Assembly: GCF_015244745.1 (NCBI RefSeq)
Contig: NZ_JABCQI010000002.1
Span: forward strand, 538,561-602,560
Reading direction: 5' to 3'
Length of the DNA: 64,000 nt
Source of the DNA: Gluconobacter cadivus
GTDB lineage: Bacteria > Pseudomonadota > Alphaproteobacteria > Acetobacterales > Acetobacteraceae
Shown: one piece after another, positions 10,217 to 17,605 of the stretch
Layout of the letters: every line of letters starts with the position of its first letter
How positions within the stretch are numbered: the stretch's first letter is position 1
Made by a program: the position numbers and the translations under genes
The notes under the pieces: generated by a model
Databases searched by the model: none
Told to the model about the DNA's origin: nothing
The model's input: only the letters and a program-made list of their open reading frames with translations

Positions 10217-10528
10217 ATGAGTCAGACGGTTCACATCACGGCTGTTGTGACGGTCGCAGCGGACCACGCGGCGGCGGCAGAACATGCTTTTGCGGCCTGT
10301 ATCGTGTCTTCGCGCAAGGAAGAAGCCTGCCGTCAGTATGTGGTCAGCAAGGATATCGAAAAGACTGGCCGGCTTGTGGTTTCCGAAGTCTGGACTTCGG
10401 AAACCGGGTTCGAGGCGCATCTGGCGTCACCGCATTTCAAGGCTCTGGGTGAGGCACTTGGAAAACTGGATGCGCAGCTCGACATCATGAAAGTCCGGCC
10501 ACTGGATGAGGCTGCGGACGCGGTCTGA
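10217..10528 (+). CDS. ABM-domain protein (putative quinol monooxygenase-like)
   Basis: A 103-residue single ABM domain (VHITAVVTVAADHAAAAEHAFAAC, then GRLVVSEVWTSETGFEAHLASPHFKALGEAL). It shares the hydrophobic pattern and the E-V-W/Y-T core with the ABM protein at 4915, but the two are clearly diverged. ATG at 10217 is preceded by GAGGA. The enzyme activity, if any, is unknown. A small HMA metal-binding protein follows 88 bp downstream. Confidence 0.8.
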   Translation: MSQTVHITAVVTVAADHAAAAEHAFAACIVSSRKEEACRQYVVSKDIEKTGRLVVSEVWTSETGFEAHLASPHFKALGEALGKLDAQLDIMKVRPLDEAADAV

Positions 10529-10616
10529 AAAAGCGGTTTTCATTTCTGTGGGAATATGCCCCATTTCGGGGATCGACTGCTTTGCGGAGCAGCCTTTAAA
10601 GACAGGAGAGTCTCTG

Positions 10617-10829
10617 ATGGTTTCGATGGTGACGTTCAAGGTTGACGGGATGTCGTGCAACGGATGTTCGGGCAAGTTGCAGTCTGCCCTGTCCAATGTT
10701 CCGGGTGTGTCGTCGGCAGAAGTAACGCTCGATCCGGGGCAGGCTGCCATTCAGTACGATGAGCAGAAAGTGACGCCGGTGGCGTTGCAGCATGTTGTCG
10801 AAGATGTTGGTTTCGACGTTATCGCCTGA
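10617..10829 (+). CDS. Heavy-metal-associated (HMA) domain protein, CopZ-like
   Basis: A 70-residue single HMA domain with metal-binding MSCNGC in VDGMSCNGCSGKLQSAL and the conserved LDPGQAAIQYD and VVEDVGFDV. Such proteins carry Cu(I) or similar ions to P-type ATPases or repressors. No copper ATPase or regulator lies next to it, so the partner is unknown. ATG 10617 follows AGGAGA, and a second ATG at 10626 is possible. Confidence 0.85.
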   Translation: MVSMVTFKVDGMSCNGCSGKLQSALSNVPGVSSAEVTLDPGQAAIQYDEQKVTPVALQHVVEDVGFDVIA

Positions 10830-10853
10830 GAGGCGTTTGAACGCACCTGCCGC

Positions 10854-11483
10854 CTATCGTTTGTAATGCGGCAGGCCGAGTCCTTTGATGAGGGCTACGG
10901 CGCGCAGGCTGAAGCCAGCCACGACGGAAATTGCGGCCGCAAAGCTTGTATTGAGGCCCAGCGCCGTCAGGGAGACATAGCTTCCTGACGCCAGCGCGAC
11001 GGCTGTGACGTAAAGTTCCGGTCGGATGATGATGGACGGCACGCCTGCCAGGATATCCCGGAAAATACCGCCCATGCAGGCGCTGACAATTCCCATGAGA
11101 GCCGCCGGGATCAACGGAATGCCGTAGGCCAGCGCCTTGGCTGAGCCAAAGACGCCATAGGCTGCGATTCCAAGTCCGTCGAACCATTCCACCGCGAGGG
11201 CTGGCCAGAAGCGTGCGGGGGTGAACCAGACGGCGATTGCTGAAAGCAGGCAGGCGGCAATGGGGACGGAAGCGTGCATCCAGAAGACGGGTGCGCCGAT
11301 CAGCAGGTCCCGCACCGTTCCGCCGCCAACGCCCGTGATGGCAGCAAAGAACATGAATGTTACGATGGTCAGGCGCGCGCGGGCGGCCTCAATGGCACCC
11401 GAAATCGCGAAGACGATTGTGCCTGCGATGTCGAGGACAGGCAGGGCGGACGAGGAAAAGGTTTCAAGGGCGGGAGGAATCAT
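10854..11483 (-). CDS. UPF0126/TRIC-family membrane protein
   Basis: A 209-residue integral membrane protein with two repeated TRIC-like halves of about three helices each. Each half carries a GG-x-x-RD signature: GVGGGTVRDLLIG near residue 50 and CMGGIFRDILAG near residue 135. Members of this family have been linked to ion or glycine transport, but the substrate here is not shown. It lies downstream of glnA, separated by an intrinsic terminator, so it probably has its own promoter. Confidence 0.85.
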   Translation of the reverse strand: MIPPALETFSSSALPVLDIAGTIVFAISGAIEAARARLTIVTFMFFAAITGVGGGTVRDLLIGAPVFWMHASVPIAACLLSAIAVWFTPARFWPALAVEWFDGLGIAAYGVFGSAKALAYGIPLIPAALMGIVSACMGGIFRDILAGVPSIIIRPELYVTAVALASGSYVSLTALGLNTSFAAAISVVAGFSLRAVALIKGLGLPHYKR

Positions 11484-11507
11484 CGGGCTGTCTTGGAGGG
11501 GGAATAC

Positions 11508-11538
11508 AGAAAAGCCCGGCGTGAAGGCCGGGCTTTCC
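11508..11538 (-). terminator. Intrinsic terminator after glnA
   Basis: On the minus strand, AAGCCCGGC and GCCGGGCTT are exact complements around a 6-base loop, followed by TTC. It lies 25 bp beyond the glnA stop. Confidence 0.8.
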
Positions 11539-11562
11539 GTTAAAGCGATGTTGTGACCCGGA

Positions 11563-13095
11563 TCAGACCGAGTAGTACATCTCGAACTCTACCGGATGCG
11601 GCGTGTGTTCGAACTTGTAGACTTCCGGCCACTTGATGTCGATGTAGCTTTCGATCTGGTCCTTGGTGAAGACGCCGCCTTCGAGAAGGAATGCGTGGTC
11701 TTCCTGAAGGGCTTCGAGCGCTTCACGGAGCGAACCGCAGACCGTCGGGATCTGGGCCAGTTCTTCCTTCGGCAGTTCGTACAGATCCTTGTCCATGGCG
11801 TCGCCCGGGTGGATCTTGTTACGGATGCCGTCGAGGCCGGCCATCAGCATTGCGGCAAAGGCGAGATACGGGTTTGCCATCGGGTCCGGGAAGCGGACTT
11901 CGACGCGCTTGGCCTTCGGGTTGGTTGCGTGCGGGATACGACACGAAGCCGAACGGTTCGCGGCGGAGTAGGCCAGAAGCACGGGCGCTTCGAAGCCCGG
12001 GATCAGGCGCTTGTAGGAGTTGGTGGACGGGTTCGTAAAGGCGTTCAGGGCCTTCGCGTGCTTGATGATGCCACCGATGTAGAACAGCGCGTCTTCGGAC
12101 AGGTCTGCATACTTGTCACCGGCGAAGGTCGGCTTGCCGTCCTTCCAGATGGATTGGTGAACATGCATGCCCGAGCCGTTATCGCCCGAGATCGGCTTCG
12201 GCATGAACGTGGCCGTCTTGCCGTAGGAATGAGCGACGTTGTGCACGCAGTACTTGTAGATCTGCATGAAGTCTGCGGACTTCACGAGCGTGTCGAACTT
12301 CGTGCCGAGTTCGTGCTGCGACTGTGCGACTTCGTGGTGATGCTTTTCGATCGGCAGGCCCATTTCGCCCATCGTCGAGAGCATTTCGGCGCGCAGGTCA
12401 TGCTCGCTGTCCACGGGCGGGACCGGGAAGTAGCCACCCTTGACGACAGGGCGGTGACCCATGTTGCCTTCCGGATATGCCTTCAGGGATGCGCCGGGGC
12501 CTTCGATGCTGTCGAGCTGATACGTGCCGAAATTCGGGCCTGTGCCGAACTGCACGTTGTCGAAGATGAAGAACTCGGCTTCCGGGCCGAAGAATGCCGT
12601 GTCACCGAAGCCAGCCGACTTAAGGTAGGCTTCTGCGAGCTTGGCGGTCGAGCGCGGATCCCGGTTGTAGAAATTGCCCGTCTTCGGATCAATGATGTCG
12701 CAGAACAGGATCAGCTGCGGCTTGGCCGAGAACGGGTCCATGACGGCCGTTTCCGGGTCCGGCAGCAGGACCATGTCGGACTCGTTGATGGCTTTCCAGC
12801 CCTGGATGGACGAGCCGTCGAACATGAAACCTTCGACGAAGGTGTCGTCTTCGATGGTCGAGACCGTCTGGGTTGTGTGGTGCCACTTGCCCTTGGGGTC
12901 CGTGAAGCGCAGATCGACGAATTCCGCCGCGTGCTCCTGGATCATCTCGAAGACGCGGGCTACGGCCAGCGGGTTCGGAGCGGGCGGCTTGCCGGACGCT
13001 GCCGGAGCAGTTTTGGGCGCTGCGGCCTTTGCGGGACGGCGCGCCGGAGCGGCCTTCGGTTTCACGGTAGAGGAAGTGGGGGCTTTCTTGGCCAT
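11563..13095 (-). CDS. glnA: Glutamine synthetase type I with basic N-terminal extension
   Basis: A GS of 510 residues that makes glutamine from glutamate, ammonia and ATP. The catalytic body is normal: [73 protein letters not shown] and NRSASCRIP. The adenylylation tyrosine lies in DLYELPKEE, so GlnE-type control is likely. Residues 1-45 are a lysine/alanine/proline-rich tail ([13 protein letters not shown] and [10 protein letters not shown]) that typical GS lacks. No ATG, GTG or TTG sits at the usual start, whereas ATG 13095 has AGGCGA upstream. Confidence 0.95.
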   Translation of the reverse strand: MAKKAPTSSTVKPKAAPARRPAKAAAPKTAPAASGKPPAPNPLAVARVFEMIQEHAAEFVDLRFTDPKGKWHHTTQTVSTIEDDTFVEGFMFDGSSIQGWKAINESDMVLLPDPETAVMDPFSAKPQLILFCDIIDPKTGNFYNRDPRSTAKLAEAYLKSAGFGDTAFFGPEAEFFIFDNVQFGTGPNFGTYQLDSIEGPGASLKAYPEGNMGHRPVVKGGYFPVPPVDSEHDLRAEMLSTMGEMGLPIEKHHHEVAQSQHELGTKFDTLVKSADFMQIYKYCVHNVAHSYGKTATFMPKPISGDNGSGMHVHQSIWKDGKPTFAGDKYADLSEDALFYIGGIIKHAKALNAFTNPSTNSYKRLIPGFEAPVLLAYSAANRSASCRIPHATNPKAKRVEVRFPDPMANPYLAFAAMLMAGLDGIRNKIHPGDAMDKDLYELPKEELAQIPTVCGSLREALEALQEDHAFLLEGGVFTKDQIESYIDIKWPEVYKFEHTPHPVEFEMYYSV

Positions 13096-13232
13096 CGATC
13101 TGTCGCCTTGCATCGTGTAAACGGCTGCAAAACGATTAAGCGACAAATGCCCGTCTGTCGAGTATGGGAAATTACGCCATTCTGCGGATTTGAGGTAGAA
13201 TCTTGCGGAAGCGGATCAAAGCTTTCCACGTC

Positions 13233-13248
13233 TGGTCCGAAACTTGCA
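13233..13248 (+). promoter_or_regulatory. Possible sigma-54-type promoter
   Basis: TGGTCCGAAACTTGCA has GG and GC dinucleotides separated by 10 bp, as in the -24/-12 consensus TGGCACG-N4-TTGCA, with two mismatches in the left box. It is 41 bp before the HAAS-domain gene at 13289. No enhancer site was identified. Confidence 0.3.
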
Positions 13249-13288
13249 TGCAAAGAGGGCAGCAAGACTCTTTTTGGGAAATATCCTC

Positions 13289-13915
13289 ATGACCCGTGCT
13301 GCCGAATCTCTGGATGGCTGGAAAGACAGTGATCTGCTGTCTCTGCCGGTTGAACGTTATCTGCATGAATTTCGTGGTGGGCTGCTGAGCCTGCCCGAGA
13401 GCGAGCGCGATCTGATTGTTTCAGAAGTGCGGGCGCAGGTTGCAGCGCAGGCGCGGTTGGGCGATGGGGCCGTACAGGCGCTTTTGGAAAAGCTGGGAAA
13501 GCCGGACAGGCTCGCTGCACGCTTTACGATCCGGCATGAGCTGTCGGTCGGGGTGCAGCAGTCCAATCCGTTTGCTCTGCTTTGGGTTCTGCTGCGACTG
13601 GCTGCTGGAAGCCTTCTGGCTTTCACGGGTGGCCTTGTTGTCATTGTGTTCGGTCTGACGGGGCTTCTGCTCACGGCGATGCCTGTGTTGCGGTTTTTTG
13701 TTCCGCAGGACGTGTTCGTCAGGAATGACGGCCTGTTTACGATTACGGTTACGACAGGTGATGCACCGAAAAATGCCATCCCCCTTTCATGGGAAGCGGC
13801 CGTTGTTTCCTGTGGTGTCGGCATTGTTCTGATCGTGTTGGCGATGCTTCTGATGCGAGGGCTGGGGCAGATCCTGCTGCGCGATATGCGTCGGAAAACA
13901 CGGATGCGGGATTGA
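13289..13915 (+). CDS. HAAS/DUF1700-like membrane protein
   Basis: A 208-residue protein. The N-terminal 65 residues match the HAAS pattern seen in DUF1700-type proteins (VERYLHEFRGGLLSLPESER, later LGDGAVQALLEKLGKPDRLA). A membrane segment follows (LLAFTGGLVVIVFGLTGLLL), then an extracytoplasmic stretch and a last helix (VVSCGVGIVLIVLAMLLM) with a basic tail. Such proteins are often paired with PadR regulators, but none is adjacent. ATG 13289 is chosen because the frame upstream lacks a ribosome site. Function is unknown. Confidence 0.65.
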   Translation: MTRAAESLDGWKDSDLLSLPVERYLHEFRGGLLSLPESERDLIVSEVRAQVAAQARLGDGAVQALLEKLGKPDRLAARFTIRHELSVGVQQSNPFALLWVLLRLAAGSLLAFTGGLVVIVFGLTGLLLTAMPVLRFFVPQDVFVRNDGLFTITVTTGDAPKNAIPLSWEAAVVSCGVGIVLIVLAMLLMRGLGQILLRDMRRKTRMRD

Positions 13916-13988
13916 AAGGCTTTTCAGTCCGGCGTTGGCCTGCAATGGTGAGGCGCTTTGTGTTTTTCGTGTGCTCTGGACCTCATCA

Positions 13989-15152
13989 ATGAAAACTCCG
14001 AATCAGTATCTTGCGGGTCTTCCGACGACCATTTTCACGATCATGTCCCAGCTTGCCGTGAAGCACGGAGCGATCAATCTGGGGCAGGGGTTCCCGGATA
14101 CGGAGGGGCCGCAGGATATTATTCAGGTGGCTGCGGAGGCGCTCCAGGACGGGCGTAACCAGTATGCGCCGCTGACGGGACTGCCTGAGCTGCGCGACGC
14201 TGTGGCGTCTTCCAACCGGCGTTTCTATGGGCTGGAGGTTGATCCGGCGACGGAAGTGGTTGTGACATCCGGGGCGACCGAAGCGCTGGCGGCTTGCCTC
14301 ATGGCGGTGGTGGAGCCGGGGGATGAGGTGGTGGTGATCGAGCCGCTTTATGACACCTATCTGCCAGCACTCAGGCTTCTGGGAGCCGTTCCGCGTTGTG
14401 TGCGGCTCCAGCCGCCGCACTGGTCGCTGCCGGAAGCGGAACTTCGGGCGGCGTTTGGGCCGAAGACAAAGGCGATCATGCTTAACTCGCCGATGAATCC
14501 GTCAGGGAAGGTTTTTGTCCGCGAGGAGCTTGAACTGATTGCGGATCTGGTGCGGGAGCATGATGCGTATGCGATCTGCGACGAGGTTTATGAGCACCTG
14601 ACGTTTCACGTGAAACACATGCCTCTGATGACGCTGCCGGGAATGCGTGAGCGGTGCATGCGGATCGGAAGTGCGGGCAAGAGTTTTTCCCTGACGGGAT
14701 GGAAAGTCGGCTATGTGACCGCACCGGCCTCCTTGGCATCGGTGGTGGCCAAGGCGCATCAGGTTCTGGTGTTCGCGACCGCGCCGAACCTTCAGCGGGC
14801 CGTGGCTTATGGATTGAACAAGGACGAGAGCTATTATCAGGCTCTGTCGGCTCAGATGGAAACGCAGCGGGATCTGTTGCGGGACGGTCTGCATCGTCTG
14901 GGCTTTGAGACGTTGCCCGCCGATGGGAGCTATTTCATCGTGGCAGATATCTCGCGTCATGCGGATGGGCGGAGCGATGTGGACTTCGCACGCTGGCTGG
15001 TTGAGCATGCAGGAGTCGCGACGATCCCGGTTTCAGCCTTCTATGACCCTGAGGGGGATGCTCCGCCGCAGAACCTGATCCGGTTCGCATTCTGCAAAAA
15101 GCCCGAGATCCTGTCTGAAGCCTTGAAACGGCTGCAAAAAGCCCTTTCTTAA
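13989..15152 (+). CDS. Class I/II aminotransferase (PLP)
   Basis: A 387-residue fold-type I aminotransferase of the branch that includes methionine aminotransferase YbdL, kynurenine aminotransferase and some DapC enzymes. Markers are INLGQGFPDTEGP, NQYAPLTGLPELR, TSGATEAL, NSPMNPSGKVF, the cofactor lysine in SAGKSFSLTGWKVGY and the C-terminal LIRFAFCKK. The substrate cannot be settled from sequence. ATG 13989 begins the conserved MKTPNQYLAGLPTTIF. The gene contains a parS-like site at 14603. Confidence 0.9.
   Translation: MKTPNQYLAGLPTTIFTIMSQLAVKHGAINLGQGFPDTEGPQDIIQVAAEALQDGRNQYAPLTGLPELRDAVASSNRRFYGLEVDPATEVVVTSGATEALAACLMAVVEPGDEVVVIEPLYDTYLPALRLLGAVPRCVRLQPPHWSLPEAELRAAFGPKTKAIMLNSPMNPSGKVFVREELELIADLVREHDAYAICDEVYEHLTFHVKHMPLMTLPGMRERCMRIGSAGKSFSLTGWKVGYVTAPASLASVVAKAHQVLVFATAPNLQRAVAYGLNKDESYYQALSAQMETQRDLLRDGLHRLGFETLPADGSYFIVADISRHADGRSDVDFARWLVEHAGVATIPVSAFYDPEGDAPPQNLIRFAFCKKPEILSEALKRLQKALS
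14603..14616. promoter_or_regulatory. parS-like site 2
   Basis: GTTTCACGTGAAAC lies inside the aminotransferase gene, where it encodes part of FHVKH. With flanks it matches 15 of 16 positions of the parS consensus. Sites within genes are common for ParB. Confidence 0.65.
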
Positions 15153-15193
15153 AAGCTCGGTTCTGTCACACGTTTTCTGTCTGGAGATTTTTC

Positions 15194-16657
15194 ATGTCTG
15201 TTGCTGCTGATACTCTGGGCGCTCTTGCGACGACCGATGCCCTGTTTTTCGGGCGGCCTGATTCAAAGCTGACCCGTGAGGACGCCAAGGCGCTCGTTGA
15301 TCGGGGGCTTGAGGGTGTGGATGACGGTGAGCTTTTTCTGGAATACCGGGAAAACGAGAGCATCAGTCTGGATGACGGGACGATCCGCTCCGCCAGCTTC
15401 AACACGTCTTCAGGGTTTGGTTTGCGGGCTGTTCTGGGAACGGAGACGGCGTTTGCCCATGCCGACGATATCAGCCGCGATGCTCTGGCGCGGGCTGTCA
15501 GTACGGTGGGGGCCGTTCGGCAGGGGCGGAGTGGTGTGATGGCGCCGGGGCCGCAGGCCACAAACCAGCGGCTTTACGGAGACTCCCGTCCGCTTGAAGG
15601 GACGGATTTTGCGGCCCGGGCTGCGGTTCTGAGTGAAATTGATTCCTATGCGCGGGGGCTGGATTCCCGTGTAGTGCAGGTCAGTGCCGTGCTGAGTTCC
15701 GAATGGCAGGCGGTGCAGATCATGCGTCGGGCGGATGCCGGGGGCGATGTTGCGGATCTGCGGCCTCTGGTGCGAATGAACGTATCGGTTGTTGTGGAAA
15801 AGAATGGCCAGCGTGAGAGCGGAAGCTGTGGTCTGGGCGGGCGGTACGAACTGGACCGTCTGCTGGCTCCGGAAACGTGGCGGGATGCGGTCGACAAGGC
15901 GCTGAAGCAGGCCCTGATTACGCTGGAAGCGGCCCCTGCGCCCGCTGGGGAAATGGATGTGGTGCTTGGCCCGGGCTGGCCGGGCATTTTGCTGCATGAA
16001 GCTGTAGGCCATGGGTTGGAAGGGGATTTCAACCGCAAAGGGACGTCGTCCTTTTCAGGAATGATCGGCAAACGTGTGGCCTCTCCGGGTGTGACAGTGG
16101 TTGACGACGGAACACTGCCCGAATGCCGGGGATCGCTCAGTGTTGATGACGAAGGTACGCCGACGTCCCGGACGGTGTTGATCGAGGATGGCATTCTCAC
16201 GGGTTATCTTCAGGATCGTCTGAATGGCCGTCTGATGGGGACGAAATCGACCGGAAACGGGCGTCGTCAGTCTTATGCCCACGCGCCGATGCCTCGCATG
16301 ACCAATACGCTGATGCTGGAAGGGAGTGCCACGACGGATGAGATGATCCGTTCGATCAAGCGGGGGCTCTACGCCGTGAATTTTGGTGGTGGGCAGGTTG
16401 ATATCACGTCGGGGAAATTCGTATTTGCGGCTTCGGAAGCCTATCTTGTGGAAGACGGGAAAATCATCCGTCCGGTCAAGGGGGCGACCCTGATCGGGAA
16501 TGGTGCGGATGCCATGAACCAGATCTCCATGATCGGGTCCGATGTTGCGCTTGATTCGGGGATTGGAACCTGCGGTAAAGCTGGTCAGGGCGTGCCAGTG
16601 GGCGTTGGTCAGCCAACACTGAAAATTTCGGGTCTGACGGTAGGTGGTACGGGCTGA
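15194..16657 (+). CDS. tldD: Metalloprotease TldD
   Basis: A 487-residue TldD subunit of the TldD/TldE (PmbA) protease, which trims unfolded or modified peptides. The zinc site HEAVGHGLEGD (HExxxH) is intact, followed by RKGTSSFSGMIGKRVASPGV, the C-terminal glycine-rich core (YAVNFGGGQVDITSGKFVF) and the typical ending GIGTCGKAGQGVPVGVGQPT. The TldE partner is not in the window. It follows the aminotransferase by 41 bp and may share its transcript. Confidence 0.95.
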   Translation: MSVAADTLGALATTDALFFGRPDSKLTREDAKALVDRGLEGVDDGELFLEYRENESISLDDGTIRSASFNTSSGFGLRAVLGTETAFAHADDISRDALARAVSTVGAVRQGRSGVMAPGPQATNQRLYGDSRPLEGTDFAARAAVLSEIDSYARGLDSRVVQVSAVLSSEWQAVQIMRRADAGGDVADLRPLVRMNVSVVVEKNGQRESGSCGLGGRYELDRLLAPETWRDAVDKALKQALITLEAAPAPAGEMDVVLGPGWPGILLHEAVGHGLEGDFNRKGTSSFSGMIGKRVASPGVTVVDDGTLPECRGSLSVDDEGTPTSRTVLIEDGILTGYLQDRLNGRLMGTKSTGNGRRQSYAHAPMPRMTNTLMLEGSATTDEMIRSIKRGLYAVNFGGGQVDITSGKFVFAASEAYLVEDGKIIRPVKGATLIGNGADAMNQISMIGSDVALDSGIGTCGKAGQGVPVGVGQPTLKISGLTVGGTG

Positions 16658-16698
16658 CCCTCGGGAAATCTCGATCGGGACGGCGAAAGCAATCAGCG

Positions 16699-16908
16699 AT
16701 GGGACATAATTACGCAAAGCCGTTAACGGCTGAGGCCCGCATGGAACGGGTTTTCTCCCGCCTTCCTGAGGACTGGACCGTCAAAATGGAGCGCCAGCAG
16801 GGAGAAAAATGGTCAGTCCTGATGGAGCGTCCGGACGGGATGCTGCATCAGGAAACCGCTGACAGCCTTATTGAGGCGCTGGAAGAGGTGTGGCGCGCCC
16901 TGAGATAA
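16699..16908 (+). CDS. Small protein of unknown function
   Basis: A 69-residue soluble, charged protein (MGHNYAKPLTAEARMERVFS... ending EALEEVWRALR) that I do not recognise. It looks alpha/beta with a helix at the end, and a W-V-L-M-E-R strand pattern suggests a compact domain. It follows tldD by 41 bp on the same strand, so co-transcription is plausible. Codon use resembles its neighbours and supports a real gene. Confidence 0.6.
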   Translation: MGHNYAKPLTAEARMERVFSRLPEDWTVKMERQQGEKWSVLMERPDGMLHQETADSLIEALEEVWRALR

Positions 16909-16914
16909 AAGCTC

Positions 16915-17220
16915 TTAGAAGCTGCTCTGGGTTGCGAGCATGAAAAAGATCCGGTTTACGGCGGGATAGACCAGAAACTGAATCAGCAGCAGGACCACCA
17001 TGGGCGCAAAATCCACGCCACCTGTGTTGGGCAGGATACTGCGGATCGGCGCCATGACAGGCTCGACGATCTTGGCCAATGTGTTGAAAATGGAATAGAA
17101 AAAGCGGTTGCGGATATCGAGGATGCCGAAACCAAGCAGCATCGACAAAATGCAATACGCCAGAAGAATCCATACGAAAGCCTGGATCAGCATCAGGATA
17201 ATGGTGTGCAGGGCAACCAT
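16915..17220 (-). CDS. YggT-family membrane protein
   Basis: A 101-residue protein with two hydrophobic segments (IILMLIQAFVWILLAYCILSM and MVVLLLIQFLVYPAVNRIFF) joined by the conserved amphipathic region NTLAKIVEPVMAPIRSILPNTGGVDFAPM. This is the YggT pattern. The family has been implicated in osmotic tolerance and in division or chloroplast nucleoid organisation, but its molecular role is not established. It is convergent with the small gene at 16699, six bases apart. Confidence 0.9.
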   Translation of the reverse strand: MVALHTIILMLIQAFVWILLAYCILSMLLGFGILDIRNRFFYSIFNTLAKIVEPVMAPIRSILPNTGGVDFAPMVVLLLIQFLVYPAVNRIFFMLATQSSF

Positions 17221-17363
17221 GCAAAAACCTCGTCGAATGTCGGTTAGGGCAGCCGAAAGGCCGGTCGGAAAACGCTTGTAGCCATAGCAATAGCACAGAA
17301 CAACATCCTGCGCTCAGGTCTGCTTGACAGCGTGAAGGAAGAGGAGAACTATCGTTCGACCGT

Positions 17364-17439
17364 GGGGCTGTAGCTCAGATGGGAGAGCGCCTCGTTCGCA
17401 ATGAGGAGGTCAGGGGTTCGATTCCCCTCAGCTCCACCA
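17364..17439 (+). tRNA. tRNA-Ala (CGC anticodon)
   Basis: A full 76-base cloverleaf. The acceptor stem GGGGCTG pairs with CAGCTCC and contains the G3-U70 pair that marks alanine tRNAs. The anticodon loop TTCGCAA reads CGC (alanine codon GCG). The T-arm GGGGTTCGATTCCCC and encoded CCA are present. The flanking ACCGTGG and CCACGGT extend the acceptor stem in the precursor, followed by TTTTC. Confidence 0.95.
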
Positions 17440-17534
17440 CGGTTTTCTCTCTTCTTTAAATAAAGCAGTGTGCGAAAATTGCTTTTTCCTGTTGCTGACC
17501 CGTCCGGAAATGCGTCTTCGATTTTCAATCGAAA

Positions 17535-17577
17535 ACAGGACATATGCTGCACGATGTTTGCGCAACATATGGCCTGT
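17535..17577 (-). terminator. Long hairpin downstream of the GT2 gene at 17606
   Basis: ACAGGACATATG (17535-17546) and CATATGGCCTGT (17566-17577) pair over 12 bp with one mismatch. On the minus strand the hairpin is followed by TTTTC, so it may end the large glycosyltransferase transcript. Confidence 0.45.
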
Positions 17578-17605
17578 CGGGTTTATTGATCAGGGAAAAT
17601 CGTTG

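Noticed and set aside
11596..13332. 578-codon open frame antisense to glnA
   Set aside because: It is arginine/valine-rich without domains, lies wholly opposite glnA, and reflects the high-GC codon pattern.
17349..17552. Minus-strand frame containing [21 protein letters not shown]
   Set aside because: This is the well-known spurious protein produced by reading a tRNA gene backwards; it overlaps tRNA-Ala.
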